A DNA stretch of 64,000 bases from Nostoc sp. MG11. GTDB taxonomy: Bacteria > Cyanobacteriota > Cyanobacteriia > Cyanobacteriales > Nostocaceae. A model generated the notes under the pieces. It was not told the DNA's origin. It did not search any database and saw only the letters and a list, made by a program, of their open reading frames with translations. Of this stretch, positions 36,870-47,148 are shown one piece after another. Location of the stretch: positions 339,405 to 403,404 of the forward strand of contig NZ_JACXXN010000003.1 of NCBI RefSeq assembly GCF_014904695.1, in the 5' to 3' direction. The position numbers were made by a program, and so were the translations under genes. Within the stretch, counting starts at the first letter, position 1, and each line of letters starts with the position of its first letter.

Positions 36870-39038
36870 ATGACTTTTTCTAGACTTGCTCCCTTTATTC
36901 AAGAATATATTTATAATCACAATTGGACTGAACTACGACCAGTTCAAATAGCAGCTTGTCAAGTTATATTTGAAACTGATGATCATTTGCTAATTGCTGC
37001 TGCAACTGCTGCGGGTAAAACAGAAGCGGCATTTCTGCCAGTTTTGACTTTATTACACGAGAACCCCGTTACCACCATAGGTGCATTATATATTAGTCCA
37101 ATCAAAGCTTTAATTAATGATCAATTTGAACGTCTTAACGACTTGCTTAAAGAAGCCGATATCCCAGTTTGGCATTGGCATGGTGATGTTTCTCAAAGTC
37201 GAAAAAACAAGCTTTTAAAAAACCCTCAAGGCATTCTGCAAATTACCCCAGAATCTCTAGAAAGCTTGTTAATTAACAAAAATCATGAGCTAATTCGCTT
37301 ATTTGGCAATTTACGATTTGTGATCATTGATGAAATTCATGCCTTTATGGGTTCAGAACGTGGTTGTCAAATTATTTGCCAATTGCAACGCTTAGCAAAA
37401 TTGACCCAAACACAACCGCGCCGCATTGGTTTATCAGCTACTCTCGGTGATTACTCAATGGCAGAAGAGTGGTTATGTTCTGGAACCGAAAAATCAGTAA
37501 TTACTCCGAAAATTGACGGAGTAAAACGCCAAATAAAACTGGCTGTAGAACACTTTTATATTACAAATGAAATTAATGAATTAGAAACGACAGCTTACGA
37601 ACAATATGTTTTTAATCTCAGTAAATTTCGGAAATGTCTTATATTTGCTAATAATCGAACTCAAACCGAATCTATAATTGCATCTTTACGAAAAATAGCG
37701 GTAGAAGAAACACTACCAGATATCTATCATGTGCATCATGGCAGTATATCTGCTAGCTTGCGACAAGCAGCTGAAAATGCTATGCGTGAACCTAATAATC
37801 CAGCTGTTACTGCTGCAACCTTAACTCTAGAATTAGGTATAGATATCGGTTACTTAGAGCGAGTTATTCAATTAGAATCACCCCTATCTGTAGCAAGTTT
37901 TTTACAACGGTTAGGACGCAGCGGTAGAAGAGGTGAAGCGGCTGATATGCGGTTTGTTTGTGCTGAAGATAAACCTTTACCAGAAGCATCTTTACCAGAA
38001 CAAATTCCCTGGCAACTTTTGCAGTGTATTGCGATTATTCAACTTTATTTAGAGGAACGTTGGATTGAACCGATAAAGCCGATTAAATATCCTTTGAGTT
38101 TGCTTTATCACCAAACAATGAGTATTTTAGCTGCAACAGGTGAACTTTCACCCGCTACCTTGGCTAAACAAGTTTTAAATCTGCCACCATTTATTGCTTT
38201 TTCTCAAGAAGATTTCCTACTATTGCTACGCTATTTAATTGATATTGACCATATCCAGCGAACTGAACAAGGTAAATTAATCCTGGGTTTGGTAGGGGAA
38301 AAGTTGGTCAGAAAATTTCATTTTTATGCTGTCTTTGCTGAGCAGCAAGAATATATTGTTAAACAAGGCGCAACAGAAATTGGTAGTATAGCCACGCCTG
38401 TTCCTGTTGGCAATCAATTTGCCTTAGCAGGGAGAACTTGGGAAGTTGTAGAAGTTGACTTTAAAAAGAAGACCGTTTCCGTTAAGCAAGCTGAGGGTAA
38501 AGCTAATATTTATTGGCGTGGCGGTGGTGGCACTATTCATACAAAAGTGTTGCAAAGAATGCGGCAAGTCTTGCTTGAGGATGCAGAGTATAGCTACTTG
38601 CAAAACAATGCTCTGCAACGTTTACACACAGTTCGCCAACTAGTACAAAAGACTGGATTAGATAAGAAGAATATTGTGCAGTTAGAAAAAGGTAAATGCT
38701 ACATTTTTCCTTGGCTGGGTACAGTTGCTTATCGTACTTTAGAAAGATTGATCAATTCTGATTGTCGGGAATCTTTGGAAATTACAAGTATTGCTGGAGT
38801 TAATCCTTATTATTTAACCATCAAATTAGGCAAGGATAAATTTAAACATCTTTATCATGAAATTGTTTCCTTGTGCGAGCAAAGAATTACGCCAGAATAT
38901 TTAGTCAGTTCATCTGAAGCACCAGAAATACAAAAGTATGATGAATTTATTCCTCACCCACTCTTAAGGAAAGCTTTTGCAAGCGATTATTTAGATGTGA
39001 CAGAACTCAAACAGCAAGTGGCATTGTGGAAAGAATAA
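36870..39038 (+). CDS. DEAD/DEAH-box helicase, Lhr-like
   Basis: 722 residues. Motif I is AAATAAGKTEAAF (about 47-59), motif Ia ISPIKALINDQ, motif II DEIH (about 156-159), motif III LSATLGD and motif VI QRLGRSGRRGEAADM. The C-terminal 350 residues are outside the helicase core and include a winged-helix-like region. The length and DEIH box fit Lhr-type superfamily 2 helicases, here without the very long Lhr tail. These act in nucleic-acid repair. It stands alone after the cluster terminator and converges with the PyrD-like gene 22 bp away. Confidence 0.82.
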   Translation: MTFSRLAPFIQEYIYNHNWTELRPVQIAACQVIFETDDHLLIAAATAAGKTEAAFLPVLTLLHENPVTTIGALYISPIKALINDQFERLNDLLKEADIPVWHWHGDVSQSRKNKLLKNPQGILQITPESLESLLINKNHELIRLFGNLRFVIIDEIHAFMGSERGCQIICQLQRLAKLTQTQPRRIGLSATLGDYSMAEEWLCSGTEKSVITPKIDGVKRQIKLAVEHFYITNEINELETTAYEQYVFNLSKFRKCLIFANNRTQTESIIASLRKIAVEETLPDIYHVHHGSISASLRQAAENAMREPNNPAVTAATLTLELGIDIGYLERVIQLESPLSVASFLQRLGRSGRRGEAADMRFVCAEDKPLPEASLPEQIPWQLLQCIAIIQLYLEERWIEPIKPIKYPLSLLYHQTMSILAATGELSPATLAKQVLNLPPFIAFSQEDFLLLLRYLIDIDHIQRTEQGKLILGLVGEKLVRKFHFYAVFAEQQEYIVKQGATEIGSIATPVPVGNQFALAGRTWEVVEVDFKKKTVSVKQAEGKANIYWRGGGGTIHTKVLQRMRQVLLEDAEYSYLQNNALQRLHTVRQLVQKTGLDKKNIVQLEKGKCYIFPWLGTVAYRTLERLINSDCRESLEITSIAGVNPYYLTIKLGKDKFKHLYHEIVSLCEQRITPEYLVSSSEAPEIQKYDEFIPHPLLRKAFASDYLDVTELKQQVALWKE

Positions 39039-39059
39039 ACTTCGGGTAAATTAAAACTT

Positions 39060-40091
39060 TTAACTGAAGTAATACGATGTATCGTGAGTGGCTGTCCATT
39101 CAGGTTTATAGGTTGCAAGAGAGCGCATATACTGGGCAAGTTCAAAAGCACTGGGATTTGAGCAATGCTTTTGACTCATACTCCCCTGCATTTGTTGTAT
39201 TGATTCGTATTCGTGTTTTTGCATCCATTCGCACATTTCCTGCTCAATGAATCGAATGTGGTTGATCCCATGTCGTAGCAGTACCGAGCAAAGCATCGTA
39301 ATCTTAGCACCAGCCATCAGCATTTTTAGTGCATCATCTCCCCGATGAATACCGCTAGTTGCAGCCAAATAGGCGTGAATGCGACCATAGAGAATTGCAA
39401 TCCAGCGCAACGATAATCGCATTGATTGCGGTGTACTTAACAGCACATTGGGTTCAACATCAAGGAGATTAAGATTAATATCCGGCTGGTAAAAGCGGTT
39501 AAACAGTACCAAAGCACCAGCACCCGCCTCATCCAAACGTTTTGCCATATTTGCCATATTGGTAAAATAGGGGCTGAGTTTGACTGCTATGGGGATAGTT
39601 ACTGCTGCTTTGACTGCACTAAGAATCTCAATATAAGTCTGCTCAATTTCATTACTCGTTAGTTCTATATCGGTAGGAACGTAGTAAATATTTAATTCTA
39701 GTGCGTCTGCTCCTGCTTGCTGAATTTGTTTGGCATAGTTTGTCCATCCACCAACGGATGAGCCATTGAGACTGGCAATAATTGGAATGTTTACCTTCTG
39801 CTTGGCTTTATAAATATGCTCTAAATAAGTTTCTGGCCCTACCCGGAAATTGATTGAATCAGGGAAGTAAGTTAAGGCTTCAGAAAAACTTTCAGTACCT
39901 TGAGTGAGGTGATGATGGAGTTCATAGCGTTCTAGACGCAACTGTTCCTCAAATAATGAATGCATCACCACTGCTGCTGCACCAGCATCTTCCATCTGCC
40001 GAATGTTGTCAATGTCTTCAGACAGAGGTGATGCAGAAGGAACAAGAGGCGATCGCAATTTCATTCCCATATAAGTTGTAGTCAAGTCCAT
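39060..40091 (-). CDS. Dihydroorotate dehydrogenase-like flavoprotein
   Basis: 343 residues from the ATG at 40091, which has GGAG 8 nt upstream. The frame is open to 40148, but that would lengthen the nifJ overlap and lacks a ribosome site. The PyrD-type TIM barrel begins MDLTTTYMGMKLRSPLVPSA (conserved N-terminal strand), with IIASLNGSSVGGW, ALELNIYY, IAVKLSPYFTN and TSGIHRGDDALKMLMAGA (FMN phosphate site). In cyanobacteria this PyrD-like protein commonly follows nifJ. It is not the housekeeping pyrD: the usual catalytic NP(S/N)CPN-type loop is replaced by ELNIYYVPTD. It probably takes part in redox metabolism with PFOR; its true reaction is unknown. The gene still looks intact although nifJ upstream is broken. 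Confidence 0.8.
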   Translation of the reverse strand: MDLTTTYMGMKLRSPLVPSASPLSEDIDNIRQMEDAGAAAVVMHSLFEEQLRLERYELHHHLTQGTESFSEALTYFPDSINFRVGPETYLEHIYKAKQKVNIPIIASLNGSSVGGWTNYAKQIQQAGADALELNIYYVPTDIELTSNEIEQTYIEILSAVKAAVTIPIAVKLSPYFTNMANMAKRLDEAGAGALVLFNRFYQPDINLNLLDVEPNVLLSTPQSMRLSLRWIAILYGRIHAYLAATSGIHRGDDALKMLMAGAKITMLCSVLLRHGINHIRFIEQEMCEWMQKHEYESIQQMQGSMSQKHCSNPSAFELAQYMRSLATYKPEWTATHDTSYYFS

Positions 40092-40762
40092 GATGATTAC
40101 TCCTATTTTCAATAATTTCTGGCAGCCAAATACTGATACATTTGACAACGAGTTTTTACATCAGCTTGAGCTTCTTTAAGTAACTGCTGTGCTGTTTCTT
40201 GATTACTTTTGGTTAACATTTTGAAGCGGTTTTCTAGATACATATATTGCTCTAGTGGTAACTTTGGTGTGCGTGAATCAAGTTGTAGTGGGTTTTCTCC
40301 TTGCTTGATGCGGTCTGGATTAAACCGATAAAGTAACCATTGACCTGAATCTACAGCAGCTTTTTGATTCTGCATTGCTGTACTCATGTTGATCCCGTGG
40401 GCAATGCAATGACTGTAAGCAATAATTAGCGACGGGCCTTGATAAGCTTCAGCTTCTAGGAAAGCCTTGAGGGTATGTTCATCCCGTGCCAATATAGATA
40501 TTGCCGTAAGTCATAGCTATTAAACCCAAGTCTTTTTTAGGTGCAACTTTACCCCCAGATGCAAATTTGGCTACAGCTGCTTTGGGAGTAGCTTTAGACA
40601 TTTGTCCACCTGTATTGGAATAAACTTCAGTATCGAGAATGAGAATATTAACGTTGCGTCCACTGGCTAAGACGTGATCCAGCCCTCCAAAGCCGATATC
40701 GTAACCCCAGCCATCACCACCGATAATCCAGACACTCTTTTTCACTAAGTAATCAGCTAGCG

Positions 40763-40790
40763 ATTTTAGATTTTGGATTTTGGATTTTAA
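40763..40790 (-). repeat. Heptamer tandem repeat inside nifJ
   Basis: A run of TTTTGGA-type 7-mers (four units) lies in the coding strand of nifJ and is translated as a low-complexity string (NLKSKIQNLKS). It keeps the frame. The same repeat type occurs again in nifJ at 41749-41780. Confidence 0.7.
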
Positions 40791-41748
40791 ATTTGTATTA
40801 GATATCAGGATTTTGTCTAACTGTTGCTTCAGGATAGCAATTCGTTCTCGTTGTTCCCAAATATCAGCTTCATCTTTTTGTTCAGCATTGAGGATACTAT
40901 TTACCAGTTCTTCACCCACATCTATTATTAGTTGTTTGAGTAATTCAGCGGCAAATTCTGCTTGTTTATCAATGGAAATGCGAAAACCAAGTCCAAATTC
41001 GGCGTTATCTTCAAATAACGAGTTTGACCAAGCTGGCCCACGTCCTTCGGTATTATGTGTCCAAGGTGTGGTGGGTAAATTACCGCCATAGATAGACGAA
41101 CAACCAGTGGCGTTGGCGACAATCATGCGATCGCCAAACAACTGCGTTGCTAACTTAATATAGGGTGTCTCACCACAACCCGCACAAGCTCCAGAAAACT
41201 CAAACAATGGCTCCTGCATCTGCTGTTGATTAATATGAGTCAGTTTCAAATGACTTCTATCTGGATTGAGAATATTCAAGAAGAAATCCCAATTTTCGCG
41301 TTCTTGTTCGCATAATTGTCTTTGCGGTTCCATATTAATAGCTTTGCGGCGTAGTTCTGATTTATTCTTCGCCGGACAAATATCTACGCAAATACCGCAG
41401 CCAGTACAATCTTCTGCTGCCACTTGGATAGTGTATTTCAGACCTTGCCAATCGTGGTCTTTGGCATTGGCACTCTTAAACGTTGATGGTGCGTTTTCTA
41501 ACTGCTGCGGTTCGTAAACCTTACTGCGGATGACGTTATGAGGACACACCATGACGCACTTGCCACACTGAATGCAGACATCTGTATCCCAAACGGGTAT
41601 TTCTTGGGCAATATTACGCTTTTCCCATTTTGCTGTCCCAGTGGGATAAGTACCATCTACTGGTAAAGCACTAACTGGCAGTTCATCCCCTTCACGGGCA
41701 ATCATTTTACCTAAAACATCGCGGACGAAAGCTGGTGCAGCGTCAATT

Positions 41749-41780
41749 GATTTTGGATTTTGGATTTTAGATTTTGGATT
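41749..41780 (-). repeat. Second heptamer tandem repeat inside nifJ
   Basis: Four to five degenerate TTTTGGA units, translated as LNPKSKIQNPKSID. It sits between the linker and ferredoxin-like domain of nifJ. Its sequence is close to the first repeat, showing spread of one heptamer family within a single gene. Confidence 0.7.
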
Positions 41781-42069
41781 GAGGTTTAATTGACTACTAA
41801 TTACTTCAAACAAATTTTTCAAAGTGGTATCTACTTCGTTGATATTCATCTGCACAATTTCATCACCTTTCTTGCCGTAAGTCTTGCGAATGGATTTTTT
41901 AATTTCCGCGATCGCTTCTTCTCGTGGCAGTACATTCGATAAGGCGAAGAAACAAACCTGCATTCGTGAACGATGGGCGAATACTAATTCATCGGGAATG
42001 AATGCTCGCAAGTTATCTTCTGTTAAAGTTTCTACTTTGTTAATTTCGTGGGAGGTACGAAAGCCATCA

Positions 42070-42621
<552 letters not shown>

Positions 42622-42656
42622 TCAGCTGGATCTACTTTTGAGATTAGGATAAGAAG

Positions 42657-42674
42657 TTGAGAAACTTGTGAAGA
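42657..42674 (-). promoter_or_regulatory. Shared hox/nifJ motif, copy upstream of nifJ
   Basis: Plus strand reads TTGAGAAACTTGTGAAGA; read toward nifJ it is CTTCACAAGTTTCTCAA. Five bases further toward the gene is TATCCT, a fair -10 element. The nifJ start is 71 bp downstream. Five closely matching copies occur elsewhere in this locus. Confidence 0.65.
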
Positions 42675-42726
42675 CTTGAAAGGTTTGTCTTGAAACTTCA
42701 ATAACATTCATTGTCATTAAATACGG

Positions 42727-43197
42727 TTACAAGCGATTGGATGGAGATTTCCTGTCGCTATCTTGGTAATGTGTTGTAATTTGGGCAATTTTTTGTAAAG
42801 CGATCGCCACTCCAGTTTCGGCAATTGGTGATAAGCTGTAGCCTAATTCAAAGTTCACTCCTGGTACTTTAATCCACCAAGCTTGTGGACAATAACCATA
42901 TATAGCTTGAGTCAGAGCTAAAAGCGATCGCAGATCGGCTGTATGTCCGGCGATGACGTTGGAAGATTCAGGTGAAAGGCATTGTACTTGCACCTGAGAA
43001 CTTTCAGAGATTAAACAAGCATCAATAAAGATTGCCAAATCACTATTAGCTAAAGCTTCAGCAAGTTCGGGGGTGAGTTGGTGGACAGCAATAGATTTCA
43101 CGTTTGATAGATGTAACGCTTTAGCTACTCGTTGACCAATGCCATCATCACCACGCAACTCATTACCATAACCAATTGCTATCAATGTCTTATTCAT
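42727..43197 (-). CDS. hoxW: Hydrogenase maturation protease HoxW
   Basis: 156 residues. Nickel-hydrogenase endopeptidase family: N-terminal IGYGNELRGDDGIG, with the metal-binding Glu and Asp; IFIDACLIS, with the second Asp; and a later His region (AGHTADLRSLLAL). HoxW removes the C-terminal extension of HoxH after nickel insertion, and HoxH in this window still has that extension. It lies between nifJ and the pentapeptide gene on the same strand as hoxH. A copy of the shared motif is 155 bp upstream. Confidence 0.87.
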   Translation of the reverse strand: MNKTLIAIGYGNELRGDDGIGQRVAKALHLSNVKSIAVHQLTPELAEALANSDLAIFIDACLISESSQVQVQCLSPESSNVIAGHTADLRSLLALTQAIYGYCPQAWWIKVPGVNFELGYSLSPIAETGVAIALQKIAQITTHYQDSDRKSPSNRL

Positions 43198-43352
43198 AAT
43201 TTGAGTGTTGATACCATTTTGGGAAGAAAAGTAATTATTTTTTGCAATTTTGAGCTTTTATAACCTTCCGCTCCTGACTTCTCTTTGAATACGTATAATT
43301 AATTTTGCCGAATCACTTCTTACAGCTTTATGTTTGAAGCTAAAATAAAAAT

Positions 43353-43370
43353 TTGAGGAACTAGTGAGGA
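43353..43370 (-). promoter_or_regulatory. Shared hox/nifJ motif, copy upstream of hoxW
   Basis: Plus strand reads TTGAGGAACTAGTGAGGA, one base off the core. TATTTT follows five bases further toward hoxW. A weaker, oppositely oriented half copy (AAGTTTCTCAA, then TTATCA) lies next to it at about 43378-43388 and points to the pentapeptide gene. Confidence 0.5.
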
Positions 43371-43481
43371 AGTAAAAAGTTTCTCAAAATTATCAATGTC
43401 TGCCGATTTTTGCATCAGCAGTCTTATGATTAATGGGTGTATTGGAGATTATTATTAAAAGACAAGCTGTAAGGCGGTTCT

Positions 43482-43871
43482 ATGTCTGAAACAAATTCTC
43501 AACAGATCATTAATACTGCCCTGGCTCTCGTAGAGAGGTATGCAGAGGGAAAACGCAATTTTAGTGGCGCGAACTTGGGTAATGCCGATTTGCAAGGTGT
43601 TGATCTCAAAGGATCTGACTTCAGCTACGCTGACTTAAGTGAAGCTAATCTAAATGGTGCTAATCTTAGAGGCTGTGACCTCAGCTTTGCAAATCTCAGT
43701 CAAGCTAATTTGCAAGATGCTGATCTTCGAGGAGCCTTGTTGTTTTCGGCCGATCTTCGTCAAGCTGATCTCAAGGGAGCGAAACTAGAAAAAGCAGATT
43801 GCGATCACAGCACTCATTTTCCCCAGAATTTTGATCCGGTGCAAGTGGGATTGCAGATTAAAGAGGGGTAA
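43482..43871 (+). CDS. Pentapeptide-repeat protein
   Basis: 129 residues. From about residue 27 to 110 it is a run of A(D/N)LxX pentapeptides (ANLGNADLQGVDLKGSDFSY and similar), about 15 units, giving a right-handed beta-helix. The N-terminal 20 residues are helical. There is no signal peptide. Function of such short cyanobacterial proteins is unknown. It is the only plus-strand gene inside the hydrogenase locus, convergent with hoxH. Confidence 0.85.
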   Translation: MSETNSQQIINTALALVERYAEGKRNFSGANLGNADLQGVDLKGSDFSYADLSEANLNGANLRGCDLSFANLSQANLQDADLRGALLFSADLRQADLKGAKLEKADCDHSTHFPQNFDPVQVGLQIKEG

Positions 43872-43922
43872 AAGCACGACCTACACAATCCTCGATTGAG
43901 CAGATAATCTTGCTGATGTTTC

Positions 43923-45374
43923 CTAATCTCGCCAAATTTCATTTACAACATTTCCATCAGTCCCAACTAATTGAATATGCAAAGGCATTTGTCCTGCCGC
44001 ATGAGTTGAACAACTTAAACAAGGGTCAAAAGCTCGGATTCCCGCCTCAACACGGTTTAACATTCCTTCAGGAATTTCTGAACCATGAATAAAATGTCGG
44101 GCAATTTGAGCTACTGTGCGATTCATTGCCAAATTATTCTGTCCTGTAGCAATTACTAAATTTACTTTCTGAAGCAATCCATTTTCATCAACTTGATAAT
44201 GGTGAAATAATGTACCGCGTGGTGCTTCACTTACACCCACTCCTTCTAATTGATTAATACCAGCATCAGCACGCAATTTTGTAGACATTAAATCTGGATC
44301 ATCTATCATAATTTCTATGCGTTCAATGCAAGCCAGAATTTCAATTAACCGAGCGTAATGATAGAAAAATGATGAGGTAACAGTGCCTTTACCTCTGTCT
44401 GTAAATTCTCGCAATTCCACATCAGCTAAAGGCGTACCAATGTGACTACAAATATTCAAACGTGCTAGCGGCCCTACCCGATAAATACCACTATCTAAAC
44501 GGCAATGGTCGCTCTGGTCAGGATAACCCAAAGGACGATAGTAGGGAGACTTTAAATAAGAATCCGGTTGAACTGCTTCACCAATAAATTCTTGATAATG
44601 AGTTGGATCGAGTTTATCAGCAATGATATTCCCGGCGCTATCTACAAAACGAATATGTCCGTCGTAGTTTTCCCACAAACCGTCAGGAGTGACTAACCCC
44701 ATAAATAAGCTAGTAAAATTCCCGAAGGTTTGCGCTTCTTTTTGATAATCATTGAGTAAGCGTTTAAATCTACCCAGTGCATCTAATATTGTGGTGCGTA
44801 CTTCCAGGATGCGGTTCTGAATGTGGGTGCGTCCTTCCTCGGATAAAGGTTCGCGGACACCACCAGGAACCGCCCATGATGGGTGTATTTTACGCCCTCC
44901 CAATTGTTCAATAATCTCTTGTCCAAATTGACGCAAGCGGATTCCGCTACGCGCCAGTTCAGGCTCAGCTGCGATTAAGCCAAATATATTACGTTTTTGG
45001 GGGTCGCTATCCATTCCTAATAATAAATCTGGGGCGCTGAGGTGGAAGAAACTCAGAGCATGGGATTGAATAATTTGTCCTAAATTCATCAAACGACGCA
45101 GTTTTTCAGCAGCTTTAGGAATTGTAACCGCAAGGATGCGATCGCCTGCTTTGGCAGAAGCTAATAAATGGCTTACCGGACAAATCCCACAAATTCGCGC
45201 CGTAATTCCTGGCATTTCCCAAAGAGGGCGACCCTCACAAAACTTCTCAAAACCACGAAATTCTGTGACATGAAAACGAGCATCGCTCACTTGTCCTGCA
45301 TCATCCAGATAAATACTAATTTTGGCGTGTCCTTCTATCCTTGTAACTGGGTCGATAATTACTTTTTTGATCAT
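43923..45374 (-). CDS. hoxH: Bidirectional NiFe hydrogenase large subunit HoxH
   Basis: 483 residues, full length for HoxH. Both nickel-ligand motifs are present: [10 protein letters not shown] (about 62-71) and DPCLSCSTH near the C-terminus, followed by a 25-residue extension beginning AAGQMPL that HoxW removes. HoxH with HoxY forms the hydrogenase module of the NAD(P)-linked HoxEFUYH enzyme in the cytoplasm. The catalytic subunit looks intact even though hoxF in the same locus has a frameshift. It lies downstream of hoxY, separated by three small genes, as in Nostoc PCC 7120. Confidence 0.95.
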   Translation of the reverse strand: MIKKVIIDPVTRIEGHAKISIYLDDAGQVSDARFHVTEFRGFEKFCEGRPLWEMPGITARICGICPVSHLLASAKAGDRILAVTIPKAAEKLRRLMNLGQIIQSHALSFFHLSAPDLLLGMDSDPQKRNIFGLIAAEPELARSGIRLRQFGQEIIEQLGGRKIHPSWAVPGGVREPLSEEGRTHIQNRILEVRTTILDALGRFKRLLNDYQKEAQTFGNFTSLFMGLVTPDGLWENYDGHIRFVDSAGNIIADKLDPTHYQEFIGEAVQPDSYLKSPYYRPLGYPDQSDHCRLDSGIYRVGPLARLNICSHIGTPLADVELREFTDRGKGTVTSSFFYHYARLIEILACIERIEIMIDDPDLMSTKLRADAGINQLEGVGVSEAPRGTLFHHYQVDENGLLQKVNLVIATGQNNLAMNRTVAQIARHFIHGSEIPEGMLNRVEAGIRAFDPCLSCSTHAAGQMPLHIQLVGTDGNVVNEIWRD

Positions 45375-45416
45375 GATTTTTCTGCCTAGCTGAGATAGGT
45401 TTAAATCAAAGTAATA

Positions 45417-45785
45417 TTAGGTTTTGATCTCAAAATCGCTAGCTAAAACACGCATCAGTGGTTCTTCTAGCCAAGGCGACCAAAAGGCATAGCACACAAG
45501 CCCTTCAGTATGTTTTTCTGAAAGTTTCCTAGCTCGTTCGATAAAAGGATCGTTTAAGCTAATTGTCCATTTACTCAGTTCAGCATTCTGGATATTGAAC
45601 ATCTCAACTCCAGCTACGTTTGTAAATACAAGCATCAAATCTTTTGCATCATCAGTCTGAAAATGAACAGATAGCGTTCCATTAACTAAAGATATTTCGC
45701 CAATTTGCCCATCTACTAATTGTAAATTTGCCAATTTTTCAGATAAAATTCTTGGCTCTTTTGAATCTTTTAAATCTTGCGTCAT
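45417..45785 (-). CDS. Unknown protein of the hox locus
   Basis: 122 residues, soluble, no signal peptide. A beta-rich middle (IGEISLVNGTLSVHFQTDD) is followed by a helical region. I recognise no family. It starts 42 bp upstream of hoxH on the same strand, so it is probably co-transcribed with it. A role as a hydrogenase accessory factor is only suggested by position. Confidence 0.7.
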   Translation of the reverse strand: MTQDLKDSKEPRILSEKLANLQLVDGQIGEISLVNGTLSVHFQTDDAKDLMLVFTNVAGVEMFNIQNAELSKWTISLNDPFIERARKLSEKHTEGLVCYAFWSPWLEEPLMRVLASDFEIKT

Positions 45786-45834
45786 ATTTGTATCTTTCTC
45801 CGCAATTGCTCCCTATTTAAGCGCAATACAGCAC

Positions 45835-45863
45835 GTAGAGATGTTGCATTGCAACGTCTCTAC
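45835..45863. repeat. 29-bp near-perfect palindrome
   Basis: GTAGAGATGTTGCA (45835-45848) pairs with TGCAACGTCTCTAC (45850-45863). It covers the CBS-CP12 stop codon and may act as its terminator. An almost identical palindrome lies at 56786-56814. Confidence 0.7.
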
Positions 45864-46480
45864 CCACTACACCAAGTGTCATAAATTTCCTTTGCTTCTG
45901 GATACTCCTCGCAGTATTCTTCCAAGGCTGTTTTCACAACTTTCTCTGCTCGTTGATGTGCTATCTCGGCTTGTAATTCCTCGATTACATTCCAAGCAGC
46001 AGCACATTCTTCTGAACGGATGCCTTTTTGAGCGCAAACGGCACGAGCTTTTTGAATTTCATCCTGAAGTTGTTGTTCTAGTAAGATAGTGTGGGGTTGC
46101 TCAAGAAAGTTACTATTAGCTAGAATGTCAGCCAGGGAGATGATACCTAATAGTTCGCCCTGAATAACAGGCGCTCTCTGCAAATTATGGTCGGCAAATA
46201 ATCGTGCCACGTATTCTAAGCCCAGGTCAGGATTGACGACGATACAAGGCTTGGTCATCACTTCATAAACACGCACCTTACAGGGATCTTTATCATAAGC
46301 AATCACTTTATACACAATATCCTTTTCGGTAATCATGCCGTAGGCATCCTGTTCGTGGCGACGATCTACAACCAGCGCTTTCCAGTCCCTTGCCCTTAAG
46401 AGTTTGACTGCTTCAGCCACCGTTGCGGAACTGCGAATTGTAGCAACATCTTTAGTCATAATGTCAGATGCTTTCAACAT
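45860..46480 (-). CDS. CBS-domain pair fused to CP12
   Basis: 206 residues from ATG 46480, which has TTTGGAG upstream; the frame is open to 46501. Two CBS domains (about 1-120) open with ASDIMTKDVATIRSSATVAE and contain YGMITEKDI and VYEVMTKPCIVV. A C-terminal CP12 domain (about 135-206) has the first Cys pair (CAQKGIRSEEC) and core AAAWNVIEELQAE. Its second Cys pair is absent: YCEEYPEAKEIYDTWC has Cys but not in the usual C-x8-C spacing. CBS pairs bind adenine nucleotides, so it may sense AMP/ATP and regulate carbon metabolism or hydrogenase. The same fusion lies between hoxY and hoxH in Nostoc PCC 7120. Confidence 0.87.
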   Translation of the reverse strand: MLKASDIMTKDVATIRSSATVAEAVKLLRARDWKALVVDRRHEQDAYGMITEKDIVYKVIAYDKDPCKVRVYEVMTKPCIVVNPDLGLEYVARLFADHNLQRAPVIQGELLGIISLADILANSNFLEQPHTILLEQQLQDEIQKARAVCAQKGIRSEECAAAWNVIEELQAEIAHQRAEKVVKTALEEYCEEYPEAKEIYDTWCSG

Positions 46481-46623
46481 AATATTCTCCAAATTTCTCA
46501 TGAAGCTGATGCAATAAAGGTTTAATAAATTTGATAATCTGAAATATTGAAAATAAATTTTTTCAAAAAATATTTATCCTGTATATCAATAATTGGAAAA
46601 TACTTGAGATATTCAATCTCAAG

Positions 46624-47076
46624 CTAAGAATGTAAGCTTTCTAGATTGTGTTGTGATTTATTAGCCCTATTGTGCAGCCGCATCCATTTAAAAGCAGTAA
46701 TGTTTAATAATAAACCCACAAAGAATAAAAAGACCATCAAGGCTATCTGATACCAGAGAAGTGGCTGGACAAATAAATCTAAAACCACATGTAGTAAGTT
46801 CATGATGCTGTAAAAGACAGTTAAGCCAAAATGAATGATTCGATAACGCTTTGAATCATTAAAAGCACTGATAATAATTGCCAGCATTGGTAGCACAAAA
46901 AAGCCCAACATCAACCACATAATTCCAGAAATATCATTGATGTTTCTGGCTGGTTGAGATTCGACAACAGGTAAACCGTGAAAAAGCGGTATTAAATTTA
47001 GTTGTGTATGAAACAGTGTTCCTAGTAGAAATACTGTCCAAAGAGCAATGATTCTTTCCCGATAATTAACTGCCAT
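46624..47076 (-). CDS. Four-helix membrane protein of the hox locus
   Basis: 150 residues with four hydrophobic segments (about 9-29, 49-72, 82-103, 108-130) and a short polar tail. No family recognised. GGAG stands 6 nt before ATG 47076, and a copy of the shared hox/nifJ motif lies 54 bp upstream. This placement under the same motif suggests expression under the same conditions as the hydrogenase. It could anchor or regulate the complex (inference). Confidence 0.7.
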   Translation of the reverse strand: MAVNYRERIIALWTVFLLGTLFHTQLNLIPLFHGLPVVESQPARNINDISGIMWLMLGFFVLPMLAIIISAFNDSKRYRIIHFGLTVFYSIMNLLHVVLDLFVQPLLWYQIALMVFLFFVGLLLNITAFKWMRLHNRANKSQHNLESLHS

Positions 47077-47130
47077 AATTGCTCCTACATTCTTTTTGTA
47101 ATTACCTCACCTTCAATTTAGATAAAGAAT

Positions 47131-47148
47131 TTGAGTAACTTGTGAAGT
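47131..47148 (-). promoter_or_regulatory. Shared hox/nifJ motif, copy upstream of the membrane protein gene
   Basis: Plus strand reads TTGAGTAACTTGTGAAGT; toward the gene it is CTTCACAAGTTACTCAA. TATCTA follows six bases further. It just reaches the last base of the hoxY stop codon. Confidence 0.6.
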
